Positions 37,720-51,540 of a stretch of 64,000 nucleotides of DNA are shown here, one piece after another (position 1 is the stretch's first letter; each line of letters begins with the position of its first letter). The DNA is from Lepturacanthus savala (lineage: Eukaryota; Chordata; Actinopteri; Scombriformes; Trichiuridae). A program made the translations under genes and the position numbers. Where the stretch lies: the NCBI GenBank assembly GCA_030544235.1, contig CM060465.1:29616988-29680987 (forward strand). The letters are read 5' to 3'. The notes beneath the pieces are model-generated. The model was given only the letters and a program-made list of their open reading frames with translations, was not told the origin of the DNA and did not search any database.

Positions 37720-37845
37720 AGGACATTCAGCTGGTGTTTTTCATCCAGCTTTAAAGGGGGTTTAATAAGGCACGCATGGCCGCCAGTGGGTATCGAACCC
37801 GTGACTTTCGAGTTACAGGACCAAAACGCAGCCCTCTCTCCCGTT
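37720..37845 (-). mobile_element. tRNA-derived SINE fragment
   Basis: On the minus strand it contains a good tRNA B-box (GGGTTCGATACCC, about 37785-37797) preceded by ttggtcctgtaac and followed by ggcggccatgcgtgcc. I recognise this arrangement from tRNA-derived SINE heads common in fish. Only the head is present. Confidence 0.6.
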
Positions 37846-37899
37846 GTTGCCTCTGCTCGCCGTTCCCTTTCGCTTTCTCTCTTTTTCCAACCCCCACGC

Positions 37900-38305
37900 A
37901 TCTCTCTCTCTCTCTCTCTGTATCTTTGTCTCCATCTTTCTCCTCCTCATCCTCTCCCACCATCATTATCCGTGCGGCCTAGGCGACCCCGTCTCCAGGC
38001 AACCGGGCAGGAGCGGTGAGGCGTTGAAAGGATTGCAGGTGATTGCAGCAGCGGCAGAATCATCATCATCATCATCAACAGCAGCAGCAGCAGCAGCAGA
38101 GGCAGTGGGTTTTCAGCCACACACACACACACACACACTACACACACACACACATGTGGTTGCCCATCTCACTCGCCCGCCAGAGAAGTTTATCTCCTGG
38201 GTCACAATTAGCTGATGATGCAACCTACCAGCAGCTATTGTGTCTGACACCAGCTCATTCAGACGGACCGCATGAAATGCAAATCTCCCTATTTACTTTA
38301 TTATA

Positions 38306-38355
<50 letters not shown>

Positions 38356-39070
38356 TCATAATACCAACTGTTAACTTTAACAAAATCCACATCTCACCCA
38401 TCCCTAATATGTGTCACTTATTCTCTTATATGTGTAGCTTATCAAATTCCTTTTATTGTCATTCACCGATGATACAAAGAAGAATAGAATTATGATGCAT
38501 ATAAAAAAAAATTAAAAACAGGTAATAAAATAATAAATAATAGTAAAAAAATAAAAAAAATGTGTTTAAATTGTTATTAAAATGCGATAAATAACTAAGC
38601 ACATACTGGCTGCAAGAGGCAGAGTGTCATTACCTGCTTTACAGTGTAGGTTTAAACATTGTCTTCATGATAAATCACATTCAACATTTGTTTAAATTTA
38701 GCATTTAGGCTCCACAGGGAGATTATCGTTTTCACTTAGATTCACTTGGTCTGGCTCAGTGATTAACAGTGGACTTTGTGATCCACTTTCAAAGGCCTCC
38801 AGAGGCTGTTGAAAGGACTTTGCTTTTGTTTTACATGAATTAAATACAGTCAAATAGACAGTCGGTTATTATCGTTCTATCTGCTATATGCAACCTGCAC
38901 ATGTGGAGTAAACACTCAGCTTTACTCATCATCAGTGGATCAGACCAACACCCAGACTGACCACTTACTGGTAGTAAGTCACTGCACAGTGTATTTCTGT
39001 TGATGGGGAATGTGAAAAGGGTGTAGTGTTTCATTTCAGCCGCTGGGGACACACCTCTCATCTGATACAT

Positions 39071-39110
<40 letters not shown>

Positions 39111-39170
39111 GGAAGACATTAAGACAAATGCAAAAATTTTTTTAAAAAAGTACAATAAGCACTTTAGCCC
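37900..39170. repeat. Cluster of simple repeats
   Basis: CT run about 37901-37919; ATC and AGC runs about 38060-38100; CA at about 38119-38153; GT at about 38307-38349; CA at 39070-39106. The sequence between is AT-rich, with no gene that I can support. Confidence 0.8.
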
Positions 39171-39560
39171 CAGGCTTATTTTCCAGTTTTCTTGCTCTAA
39201 ATGATAATAAATATATAATATCTCTACAACCACAAAGGTTATTGTATTTAATCCTGGAATCAAAAGAATTATACAACATGTGAGGTGACTACATAGGAGT
39301 CAGAGTCGATTTATGTTTCTGTTACTGAGCAAATAGAATATTAAATTAAAACTAAAAAAAACCCATTGTGTTTTACTATAGAATAAAAAAATACTTCATT
39401 TAAAACTTAAAACAAGACCAAACTGACCAAAATCAGAAAAAATAAATTGGAATAAGCTAAATTATTTGCAAATAAAAGGATTAATGAGAGTTCAACGATC
39501 AATTATTTGTCCGTAAAATCAGAGAATTCACCCTGACGATCATTACAGAGCATGAATATA
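39170..39560 (-). repeat. Interspersed repeat R3, copy C
   Basis: In reverse complement it follows copy A (10245-10712) in the same order: the gaatatattcatgctctgtaatgat block, then cggacaaataattgatc, later cctcacatgtt and ataacctttgtggttgtag. Confidence 0.65.
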
Positions 39561-39663
39561 TTCTGTAATTTTAAAGGACCCGATTAAATAATCACACAAA
39601 CAGCTCAAATCTATATTGAATATCAAAATAGTAGTTAGTTGCAGCCCTTATTGATTATATATG

Positions 39664-39860
39664 TACAGTACAGGCCAAAAGTTTGGACACACCTTCTCAT
39701 TCAATGTGTTTTTTTCATATTTTCATGACTATTTACATTGTAGATTCTCATTGAAGGCATCAAAACTATGAATGAACACATGTTTATGGTGCTATGTACT
39801 TAACAAAAAAGGTGAAATAGCTGAAAACATGTTTTATATTCTATTTCTTTCTAAATATTA
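39664..39860 (+). mobile_element. Tc1/mariner element, 5' end only
   Basis: Begins TACAGTACAGGCCAAAAG, then tttggacacacc, and continues with tcaatgtgtt, gattctcattgaaggcatc and aaaacatgttttatattcta. This is the start of a Tc1-like transposon frequent in fish and frogs. It stops before the transposase gene and no right terminus is present. Confidence 0.8.
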
Positions 39861-40739
39861 CTTTATTTAGCGTTGCAGCTGAGGTTTTCTCGTGTGACAT
39901 ATGAATTAAACTCAATGCTGCAACCGTATCAGGGGTTTCTGGATTTTAATTACAGGTTTAATTACAGTAGCAGAGAAAAAATGATTAGATTTTTAATTTT
40001 ATTGAAAATATGTCAATATGTACCTCAACGTGTTCCTTTAAATCTTAATCTCAACAGTTTTATTTAATGGTTTGCAGATAATGTGCAGTTTTTCTAAGAC
40101 TTTACAGCCGTTACACGACTTAAATAGTTCAGCCCCACATTTTAACAATCACTTCACAGCATTAAAATACGTCTTTTTCTCATGTTTTGGACATTTAGTA
40201 TCATCTGTGTTCCCAACTATTTAGAAAACTAGACGCTGAAGGACTGTGTAACCGTGCTGCCCTCATGTGGTAAATCAGACAACACCACATGGCCGATAGA
40301 AAAGGTTTTCAGTTATTTACTGTTCGTTGTACCTTTTTCTGAGACCTGGCTCAGTTCATAGTAAAGTCTTTTCTCATCCTGATGATAATTTCTCAATTAT
40401 ACCTCAGTGTTTCAGAATCCATCCATCCAGCATCAATGGAAGTGAAAACCCTGTGTCCATCAAGATGCTAAATTAAGAAAAATCCCCTGTTTTTCTCCTT
40501 ATGTCTCAGTAGAAGCAGCTGTAAGTGTCTATGCCTCAAAACGACTGTGCTGTTAAGGGGAAAACAACATGTTTGGTCCCAGAAACTATGCAAACAGGAA
40601 AACTACTGCAGTGTAATCCAATCCTCTAAGCTGCTTTTGGAGGATTCGTGGCTCTGATCCGGCCGACGGGTCAGCTTCTGACTGACCAGCAGCAGAGGTC
40701 ACCTCAACGACTGAGTTTAGGATTGCATAAAGTCACTGT

Positions 40740-40960
40740 ACGCTGGACGAGCAGGTTAAAGATGGTGGAACAGCTGCAACGTTCAGTCAATTCACCGATC
40801 AAATGAATAGTCGATCGACAGAAAATTAATTTGCACAAAAATAAAAAAATAAAGCTAAAATTCTCTGGTTCCAGCTTCTTAAATGAGGATATTTTTGGCT
40901 TCTTTAGTTGTTTATGATAGTGAACAAAATAGTTTATATAACAGGACATTTTAAGTTGCA
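40740..40960 (-). mobile_element. Fragment of a teleost non-autonomous repeat
   Basis: Contains tagtcgatcgacagaaaatta and ctctggttccagcttcttaaat, hallmarks of a very common fish element whose tip reads agggctgcaacta. Other pieces lie at about 39630-39648, 59268-59903 and 63312-63360. Confidence 0.6.
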
Positions 40961-41396
40961 TATCACCACCCTGTTAAAATATTGGCCTGTGTTTTCTGGA
41001 AAAGCACAAAAAAACGTTATCAAATGCAGAGAATATTGCATTTATGAATCATTTCAATCCAAAAGGCCTTGACAGTGGATGACTGTGGACTGTGAACATT
41101 AAAGAATAAAGTGACTCACATTAATTTGGCAACTTTAAACCTGGATTAAACTGTTGTTTCATTCCATAGTTAACTGGAGTTAAATTAAACTAATGTCAGG
41201 TGAATCAAGGCGGTTCCCTTTTACGTCACTATCCCAGGTCTTATTTGTCTGTTTCTTGTTTTTTGTCTGTTTTTGTCTGCATTTTCAATGATGTTTAATG
41301 GACTAAAGATCCTGGAACTTCCCTTCTTTCTTTACATCTGGCTATTTAGACTAAAAAAACATGTGTAAAGCCTTTATCAGCAGTAGAAAATAATTC

Positions 41397-41650
41397 AAGA
41401 GCTTCTTCTGCACCATAGATTCTTGCTTTTTGAAGCAGGCGCCATCAATAAAGCTTGTTAAATTGTCATTTTATCCTGACTTGGGCAAAAAATAAAATGG
41501 CTATTGCCCTATAGGACATAAAGAGTATGATCCTTTCAACTTAAAGTGATTTTACCAGATGATGCAGCGTCATAAAAGAGATGATTTAGGTTGAAAATTC
41601 ACTTTTGTCAAAAAATGACTCGGGCCATTATTTTAACAGGGTGACAATAT
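41397..41650 (+). repeat. Interspersed repeat R4, copy B
   Basis: Partner of 18142-18398. Both are in the same orientation, and the shared blocks run the full length. Confidence 0.7.
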
Positions 41651-42351
41651 TAAGCTTTTCTGGCATTTTATCGATCTAATAAAGGTTTTTGTTCCTTGGT
41701 TACTTGATTAATCCATAAAAAATGAGTCAATTCTAATAAAAAGCTTCATAATACAGTGCATTCAAAGCTGCTGTGTTGAGTCAAACATACTGTTCCTTTC
41801 CAGGAACAATAAAATGGGGTTTGTCCGGTGAAGCTGTTGAAGAGTTTAATCAAACGAATGATCTCAGTGGACTCGGTCCGGAGAGGAACGTGTGATCCAT
41901 CATCAGAAGCATCATTTTCTATGTGACATCACATCGCATCGGTCTGTCATGAATAAATAACGCCCCCGCTGGGTGGCGTACGACCTTTAGAGGAGCAGGG
42001 CCGGTGTTTCCGTTCCCTCTGGGACCCGTCCATGCTGGAGTTACTGGCATTCATGTTATTAAAAACACGGCGTCACCCACATATCTGTCATACTGGACAG
42101 GACAGAGGGCGGGGAGGGGGAATGCAGCTCTCAGAGGAGAGGCTGCTGCTTTAAGCTTTAGGTCTTACTGTCATTATGTTAAATTAAGTTTACCACCAGC
42201 AGCTGTGATGATGTTCAACATTAGTAAAGCTCTGGATGTGAAAGGAAAATTCACGCCCACTTGACCTTTAACTCAAATCTTTTTTTAGCTTAATTTGAAC
42301 ACAGAGCAGGGTTTCTCCACCTTAAGGTCATGACCCCTAATAGGCTTGCTT

Positions 42352-42418
<67 letters not shown>

Positions 42419-43843
42419 CATACAAAAATGACTTTAAATACTTGCACTTGATCATATTTACTCATATTCATCTATAATTCCTTTTGTTTTAATGCATTAT
42501 GGCAATATGTGAAATATTTGATTTATTTCCTCATTTATTGATGTTAATTTTAAATGAAAAATAACCACACAGTCCACAAATGTGTGTGGGGGAAATATTC
42601 TCTAGGACAATATCTGAGCTTTTATCTGTAAAATGCTCGATATGCTTCACCATTCTTATTAATATTGACATTTAATTGGATTTTACTAATAAAAACACTT
42701 GTAATTTGGAGGCAGATACAATAAACAATCAATAAACATGTTTCCTGTTAAAGTGCATGAAGAGGATTTCCTGTTTCCTCCTAGATGACACCTGAAATAC
42801 AGCAGAGGGAGACAAAGGGACACATAAAATCTTCCAGATAGTTACTGGAGTTTTTTTTGGTCATCTATCAATACAGAAATTGAAATGTAGATGAAATCAA
42901 TTTAATAGAAACTGAAGGGAGCTCCAGCGCAGTGAAACACTAATGTTTTTGATACAATATTCCAAATTCAATGCTACTTTACCAGCTCTTTTGTGGATAT
43001 TTTTAATGTGTCATGACTTTTTTTAAAAATAATTACTCAAGTAATGCAGATATGAAAGTCTTAATTTGACACAAATACCCCAGAATTAATTTCCTGATTA
43101 TCACCTTTATCTTTAGTATTTTTCATATGAAAATCAAACCAATTATTTCTCATGCTCTCACTTGCTGAATCTAATGTGGGAGACTGAGATTGAACTAAGC
43201 GTCTCATAATGAAAAGAACTACATGTCTGACTGCTGCCTGGAGTCTAAAGGTTAAGCTTTGAATCTGCTGCTCTCCCTCAGGTGATTACATTTAATTTCC
43301 AAATTTCGGGATCCTGAGCAGGAAGAGTCCATCGGGCCTGCAGGCTGCTACACAAGCCACGAGCTCCTGTATGGAGCAGAGCCATGTATTATTCACCCCA
43401 CATTTACATAAGTAACAATGGAGAGAACAGTGCCAGAGATCTGTGCGTGTGTGTGTGTGTGTGTGTGTGTGCAACCCGTTCTCTGAATTTCCTTTTCACC
43501 TGAGGTTTTTGCTGTTTTGCCAATGTTGTTGATGCAGTACGGAGGAGGGCACAGACTCTCCCTAAACTCCTCCCTGAAAACCCTGGAAACCTCAGTTCGC
43601 CATTACAACGGATGACAGAGGGAGCCAGAAGGGAAGGAAGACGCCACCGGGCGAATAATTATATTGTTTCTGTGCACATTTATCTTTTTACATTTCTTTC
43701 TATTCGGCAGCTCCGTTTGCTGAGGGCATGTAGGCGAAAATTGTGCTATCCTTAAATAAATAGAGGTCAGCAATTACTTCAGGATTCCTCGAGTGTCATG
43801 GAATCATTTTACATAATAAAGTGCCTCAACATATAAGGATTAA
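41651..43843. other. Gene-free stretch, part 2
   Basis: A pure TA run of about 58 bases lies at 42353-42410, preceded by a hAT-like word (cagggtttctccacc, 42308). A GT run is at 43446-43471. I see no other structure. Confidence 0.5.
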
Positions 43844-44324
43844 CCCTCCTGTTATGTTATGGGTCAAATTGACCCCTTTTAAAATTTGAAGACCTTGAAA
43901 AAATAGTTTTTTCAGGATGAAACTTCTTCATCTTGCCTTAATCAACATATAAACTGTTTCATCTCACATTTCCCTGCATGTTGATGTCACATAGATACTG
44001 ATCAGGTCAATTTGCAGCATCAAACTGGAGGTAAAAGAATGTCACACACACACAAAAAAACTAAATTTAAATGTTATATTTCAATGTTTTGTCTTTTATA
44101 TGTTGGTCGATAGCAATCAAGTGGTGAAACATTAAGAAAATGTTTGATTTTTTAACGGAAAAGTGACTTATCCTAATTAAACTATTACCTGTTAGAGGTC
44201 AGGAACACCATTCTACTAAATACTGATAGAATAGTCAGCAATGAAGTTAATAATGAAATAGTAACAATGCTTATTAGGATTTTTTGGCCATTGCTGTTCC
44301 TGAGAAAAGAACATAACAGGAGGG
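43844..44324. mobile_element. piggyBac-type MITE, 481 bp, with TTAA target duplication
   Basis: The ends are exact inverted copies of CCCTCCTGTTATGTT (15 bp), and the element is flanked on both sides by TTAA (43840-43843 and 44325-44328), the piggyBac target. A palindrome GGGTCAAATTGACCC sits at 43861-43875, just inside the left end. There is no ORF, so it depended on a transposase made elsewhere. Confidence 0.88.
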
Positions 44325-44328
44325 TTAA

Positions 44329-46640
44329 AAGATTCTCAATAATACACTGTCATCTCCTTATTATAGGGTTATTATATATAATAATATGTCTATTTGTATG
44401 AGTTAATTCACAGCCTATCACACACTATAAACATATCAAACATATACGTTTCTCTGAAGATTTTTTGTGTAATTGCTTTTAGACCTGGAAACTCCAATAT
44501 AAAAAATTATATTGAGATGAAACAAATATTCTAATCATAAAAGGCAAGTGAAATTATCCCTACCCACTCACTGAGGACATGCGGATGAACCTGTTTGCCC
44601 TAGAGGAAGTTCTGGCATGGGTTTGTCATTTCCCTGCCAACAGGAAGCAACTATTTAAGTTTTTAAAGAATACAATCCGAATTGTGTCTGACAGAACTTT
44701 GTACTAAAATGAAACGTCGGAGGGCTGAAGGCTCGTATTAACCTCAGATGAAGTGGAGTTTTGCATAAAACGAGCCTTGTTGATTTTATTCCCTATCGCT
44801 TATGGGCATTAGGAAGAGATCTGTTAACAGCCAGTATGAAAAGGGCAAAATTACTGCAGCATGCGATCATTATATCAATGCACATTTATTATGATTATTG
44901 TTTTAAGACACAATTATAACAGCGTGAATGTCCTTAAAGCTCTTTCAGGCATTTGAACAGCAGATGAACTATAAGTGTGAATTATTGATGTGAGCATGTA
45001 TATTTACAGCCGTTTAAGTGTTAAAGGAATACAAATAGATTTTAAAAAAAAGAATTAAATACTTAATAAATAAAGGAAGGAAAACAAAAGGTGTTCAAGG
45101 ACCTGTTCAAGTCTGGATTAAAACAACAGTCAGGTGCTTCAGTAAACACTCAAACAGGTTTTGCTTGCTCTTATTAAAAGATCACGTCCAAATGCACCTT
45201 CCTGTGTTTAAAGGTTTATCTGAAGCTAATATGAAACTAGGTGAATCTTCCAGTTTTTCCACAAAAAAATCATCATCAATCATTACAGAGAGACAAAACT
45301 GTTTGAACGTTCATATGAGCTTGAAAAGACTTGAAAATTGTGAATCTGTCCTTTAATCCAGCAACAAAAAGTGCAGTTATAACACTAGTTAGTTAGAAGA
45401 AGTTATGTCATAGATTGTTGGACTTGGACCATGTTGTATCTCTACATCTAAATTATAGCATCAGATTCAGTGTCTGTACTTGAAAGAAGCATAAAAGCAA
45501 CATCTCACAGTTGCATTTGCCTCTCGTCTATTTTACAGATCACAGTTCCTTTTAAAACCTTCAAACCTTTTGTTTTGTTTTGACAAGCTATTTTTTTCTA
45601 TTTCACTAAAACTTTTTTAGTTCTGCAACTTTTTAACACAAAAGACATATACAAAATAAATGTATCCTACTGTTCTGTTTGCCACTGTTTCTACAAGTTC
45701 TGCATCTGTCCTCCAACACAAATGTCAGATTATTCACATGAGCAGCTGTGTATAATGTGGGAAATGGTCTGGATCTACACCTGCATTTTTGCCCCCTGGC
45801 TGGTTGTGTGTGGCAAGTGTTTGCAGTGGGTGGGGGTTTAAATCCACATTCCTCAATCCTGTTCCTCGTCTCTGTTCCTGTGTGTTTTCCTGCTTTGTTT
45901 TCTCTTCACTTTCTTTCAGCGGCTCCGCACGCGTGCACATTTACAAGCACATAACTCAAGATGCTGGGTATCTTAGCGGCTGCTGTTTTTGCAGCAAAAA
46001 AGTGAATCAGGGAAGCGACAGGCACAAGATAAACCCATCAGATGACTACTGCCTGCTTTGTAAAATGCAATGTTCTTCGGTAAAAAGTCTAGAATGGGAC
46101 CATTTGTTCCATGTGGCGCGCTACATTTTTCATCCGCACGAGAGTACAACGGGAGCAGGTGGAGGTCAAACCACCGACGGGTAAAAATGACACCGACGGA
46201 AAACAAGATGAAAAATATAACAGGGAAATATATGTGACAGCATGATGGAAAGAGGCTCAATAAAACGCAATGAATGACAAAGGAAGCTCAGCGAGGAGGA
46301 AAAAAAAAACAAAAAAACAGGGGAAAACATGATTATGCAGAAGCCGGGACTTCTATCTGTTTGGTTTATGAGACAGAATGTGAATTGATATTGTTGAGAG
46401 ATGTGCACATACATGAATTACCAGGTCCTAGTCATGATCCTGCATATATAAACACATTATTATTCAAAGTATTATTCAGTTTACTATCAATAGAAGAACA
46501 GAAAAAAAAGGAAAATATTCACATTTTAAGAAGTAGGAAGTGTCACTGCTCCCAGGTGGTCACAAAAATAAAATGAATGCAGCTTTAAGTGCAGTAATGC
46601 TAAAGTTTTCAGTTATTTTATGACAATATAAAAGATTTTT
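44329..46640. other. Gene-free stretch, part 3
   Basis: Mostly unique AT-rich sequence with no ORF that looks coding. The segment 44570-44880 is less AT-rich and lacks repeats, so it is a possible conserved non-coding element, which one sequence cannot show. Confidence 0.4.
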
Positions 46641-46644
46641 ATTT

Positions 46645-47078
46645 GGGGCGACACGGTGGAGCAGGGGTTAGCGCTGTTGCCTCACAGCAATAAGGTCGCA
46701 GGTTCAAGACCTCCTTGGTCCTGGGTCTGGAGAACATGCGAACACACGGGGAGAACATGCAAACTGTGACGGGGAGAACATGCAAACTCCACACAGAAAG
46801 GTTTCTGTGTGGAGTTTGCATGTTCTCCCCGTGTCTGCGTGGGTTTTCACCAGGTACTCCGGCTTCCTCCCACAGTCCAAAAACATGCTGAGGTTAATTG
46901 GTGACTCTAAATTGCCCATAGGTGTGAGTGTGTGAGTGAATGGTGTGTGTGCCCCATGATTGGCTGGCAACCATCTGGGGTGTATCCCTGTCTCTCGCCG
47001 TAATGCGCTGGGATTGGCTCCAGCAGACCATGTGACCCTAATGAGAAATAAGCAGGTATAGAAAATGACTGACTGACT
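46645..47078 (+). mobile_element. V-SINE (DANA/Mermaid type), copy 1, with internal fold-back
   Basis: It has a tRNA-like head with a B-box-like GGTTCAAGACC, the central V-domain core (gtgtggagtttgcatgttct), and a tail of ACTG repeats. Compared with the copies at 57951 and 59483 it carries about 70 extra bases (46730-46800). These consist of three reversed copies of the core word (gggagaacatgcaaact), so that 46775-46829 forms a near-perfect hairpin. Confidence 0.85.
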
Positions 47079-47524
<446 letters not shown>

Positions 47525-48615
47525 ACTGCACACACAGCAGTACTATCACCCTTGATTTAGTGTCTAGTATGACTAACCAGGTTGATATCATGACTGAAAA
47601 CATTGTTCCTTGTTCTCCATCTCTTTCCAACAAACACACACCACACTTTAAGAAAATCTCCTGGCTTTTGCAGTGCGGAGGCTGTGTGTGTCGACCTCTA
47701 CCCGCCCTTCAGCAGGCCCTCTCTGCCTTGTCAGGAGTTTTTGTTGATGTTGAGGTGCCTCCAATCCAAGTGCTGCCAACTGAAACCAAACACAGGCAGC
47801 GGGAATCAAACACGCAAAAGATACCAGATGTGAAAAAAAATACTGTATATGCTCACCTCTGTCAAAGTCAGGGCGGATGTTTAAATTAGGCCTGATGACC
47901 AGGATTTTGGTAAAGCTGGCAATCCTCTGTGTTGGAGTCAGTTTAATTTGAATAAATGGCTAGAAACCACAAAAACACCCTTTTTTAAAAACATTTTTTT
48001 TAGCAGTAACATGCTTTAGTGTCTGAGAATGTGGGTGCAAATAAAGAAAATAAATGTGCCGTTCTATTTAAACCCAATGCTGCAGGAAGTGATAAATGAA
48101 GAACTGAGCGATTTCGATCAACACGCCATCTTTCTGATCTTCACGCCGCATTCCGCGCTTTTGGAAAATTACTGTTTTCGTCGAGGAAATTGCTGCTGAC
48201 CACGGGCCTGACAACAGCTCAGGTGAGCCTGTTTTTTTTTTTTTTTTCCGTTCCAAGTTGGGGATTTCAAAATAACAGGGTGGCGAGGAAAATGTGTCAG
48301 GATGTTGTCATAAGCACGCCACCACATGCCTCCTTGTACATGGAGTCACGTTGGAAAATGAAATTCCAATGAGCTCAGAGTTCTTGACAAGTGACTCAGA
48401 ACAAAGTGTTTCTGACAGCTGACAGAGGCTCTTATTTGCTTTAATGAGCCACTGAGGAAAATGAACAATAACATGTTTGCTGCGTGTCAACTTTACAGCA
48501 GATTTATTTTGGCTTATCACACATATACTGTACACGTATCAGTGGATCATTTTATAATAATTAGACAAATGCAGTATAAGAATGTTTCAGCGACACTTTA
48601 TTTTACAGGTCTGTG

Positions 48616-48617
<2 letters not shown>

Positions 48618-48655
<38 letters not shown>
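48618..48655. repeat. AT microsatellite
   Basis: Pure alternating AT of about 38 bases. The sequence from 47525 to 48617 holds nothing that I recognise. Confidence 0.9.
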
Positions 48656-48657
<2 letters not shown>

Positions 48658-49159
48658 ACCGTTGTGGTCATTTATAAATTTCCTTATTTTTGAAAGGAAA
48701 ACACTTTTTTTTTCAATGACGATAACTTTAACCTAATCAGAAATACACTCTATACATAACTAATGTGGTAAATGACTATTCTAGCTTCAAATGTCTGTTT
48801 TTTGGTGCAATATCTACATAGCTGTATAGAGGCCCATTTCCAGCAACTATCAGTCCAGTGTTCTAATGGAACAATGTGTTTGCTCATTACATCAGAAGGT
48901 TAATGGATGATTAGAAAACCCTTGTGCAATCATGTTAGTACATCAGAAAACAGTTTAGCTGCTTAGAGAAGCTAGAAAACTGACCTTCCTTTGTTGAAAG
49001 CAAAATTTGAAGGAAATATTTTTTTTTTCAAATACAAATCAATTCTAATTTCTAACCTTGTTAATGTCTTGTCTGTATTTTCTATTCATTTTAATAGTAG
49101 TGTGACCAATTTCTGATTGAAGCAACCGGTTTTTTTGATTGAACAATAAAGACACAAAT

Positions 49160-49164
49160 CCCCC

Positions 49165-49211
<47 letters not shown>
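49160..49211. repeat. C homopolymer (21) joined to CA microsatellite
   Basis: A run of 21 C is followed directly by about 15 AC units. A similar C-then-A tract occurs at 50777-50802. Confidence 0.9.
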
Positions 49212-49213
<2 letters not shown>

Positions 49214-49954
49214 TACTTGCTCAGTACAGACTCTTTATTGTTCTATGCAGCTATTTGGTCAAAGACTTCATCAGGTAAATGCTGACAAAAGGCAGGTTCC
49301 ACAGCGTCCAGTCATCACACTCATCATTAGTGGCAACAGGTTCCATCTTGTGGCTCTTGTGGATCTCGTCCCACAACTTATCACAGGATATTAACTGACC
49401 GTTTTTCGGAGATGGAAACGGAGCTGCTTCACCTGCAATTTCAGACTGGATCAGAGATGTGATGTCAAATCTGCAACGTGAGAAGATTTCACTGCACGCT
49501 CTGGGGTTCTGAGCAGAAAATGTACTTTACCGTACTTCTTCCTAAAGGTACAGTGTTTATGAGGCCGCGGATTACGAGCAGCTAAGCGTGTAGGAGAACG
49601 TGTGGAAAACGTGAAATCACAAAAGGCCGTCTCTGGAGTCATCGTTTGGTCTGCCGGGTGCCATTTACTGAATATGGATTTTTAGTGTCTGCAGTAACGG
49701 CACGGGTGGGAGAGGTGTAAAAGATTTAAAGAACTTTATACGTTTGCTAATTAAATGATTTGTCTCCATTTCCTCTATCATGAGCTCCAAGTTCTGTAGT
49801 TCCTTCCAGGAAATTTACATAGAAATTATGATTAAATCATATTTCACTAAACATTTTTTTTTTATTTGACTCTATAATGATGATAATAAAAAAAATGAAT
49901 ATTATCTTTTTCACTTTCTGAGGGGTTTTTGTCTTTTATTAACTCATATGTTTT

Positions 49955-50100
49955 CACAGCAGAAAGCAGTGATTGGACAGTAAATGAGGGCAGAGAGTGA
50001 AGGAATGGCATGCAACAAAAAAGTTCCCTAAATGGACTTGAAGCAGGGATTACATGGCAAACCACCCCAAAGCTGCCAGGATTTTCTATTACCATCATCC
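49955..50100 (-). repeat. Fish SINE-like repeat fragment (diverged)
   Basis: Words gagggcagagagtgaaggaatggcatgcaacaaa and tggcaaaccacc fit a repeat common in fish. Another diverged piece is at about 60590-60725 (ggaggtaatgagagagaaagacga, then gctctactcctacaccacc). The assignment is from memory of the pattern. Confidence 0.4.
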
Positions 50101-51540
50101 CTGCATAGTTTATTGTTCAACTGTAAAATATTATTAGGTATTTCCCACGACTCTTTAAAATCCTAAGGGGCACGTTTATTGATGCTAACATGTATTAAAA
50201 GGCCATATCAGTTGGGTTGTTGTAAACATGCTGCAGCACCCATTAGTGCATGTGTGATATACACAGATAAGACAAATTATTATACATATATACAACTCTA
50301 CTGCTAATGCTGCCACTATACAGTGTCTAACAACATGTAGGCTGATTGGATGAGAATTAAAGTGTGTACAGAGCAATTAAAATCAAAGCCTTTCCTAACG
50401 AGACGCTTAATGGTTTAAAGGAAGTCTTTAATCTCATGAGCAAACCCTTACCGGTTAAATCACCTAACGACTGAGGTGGTATATTATAGCTGAGAAAAAC
50501 ACTGGCAGACAAGAGCTGTGCTTTTTATTTACTCACTGTAGAAGCTGCAGTTATGTTGCCTTTAGGTGCTATCAGAAGGGTTGTAACTATGAATGCCTCA
50601 CATGAAAAAACACGTTACCCATAGGACTAGAGGCAGACTGCATTGACATGTAGCTGCAGAGATGAGACAGTAAGATAGAGGATTTTACTGCTATATGTCA
50701 AACTACTCATTATTTAAGTGTCACTAACTGTGGCCTTTCCTGTGTTTGAAAAAATCCTGTAATGTACTTTGACGCCCCCCCCCCCCCCAAAAAAAAAAAA
50801 AACATGACACAATTGTATAGAAGGCATTTATTGTCATGTTGCATGTGGAAAATGTAATTGTCAGCAACAACAAGTTGTGCTATCAGCAGTTATCAGCAAC
50901 ACTTGTTCTCAGTTTAGGGGTCCTGAGAACCAACGCTGTAAGAAACCAACACACACTTAATCACACTTGATTAAATAAAATCAGGTTTTGTGTGAAAGTT
51001 ATTTGCACATAAAATAAAGCTGTAAAACGAATGTGTTTATTTTGCTTGGTGTTCAAAGTGTCAAAGGGTCCTTGAGGGGATCCAGGGGGTGTCCCCCATG
51101 AGATGGAGGGCAACATCTTAAATGGTGTCAGTTTATGTCAGTTCAGGGGTCTGAACTGTTATTTAACATATTACATATTTTGAATGAGAGGAATTTATTA
51201 TCATAAATGAGAAGTGCATCTAATCTAATGGGGGTTAAAGGTCCTGTGGAGCTGGGGATTTGGGATTATTTCATGGAACATCTTACCTCCAACTAGAACC
51301 ATGACAGTGAAGCTTGATTTAAGAGATTATTATACCTCATTTCTTATTATTACTACTGTAATATTGGTATTTGTGCATGTGTTTCATGTTATTTTACTTA
51401 TTGTATGTTGTTGTTAAATTCATTTTGACAGGGCCTTAACAAATGTGTTTTGTCACTGGTGTGCGCGTTAAATAAAAATTTGAATCACAAAAAAGTACAT
51501 CTAATCTGAAAAAAAGTAGTTATTTCCACCAGGAGACGTT
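50101..51540. other. Gene-free stretch upstream of plekha7
   Basis: No exon seen. The end part (51040-51490) has hAT-like ggggtcc words and a retroelement-like tail ending aaataaaaatttgaa, but no clear boundaries. Confidence 0.4.

Noticed and set aside
37785..37830. Functional tRNA gene on the minus strand
   Set aside because: The B-box is good but there is no complete cloverleaf or acceptor stem. It fits a SINE head.
45748..46184. 131-codon open frame on the + strand
   Set aside because: No start context, no splice signals, no recognisable motif, and overlapping open frames on the other strand. I take it as chance.
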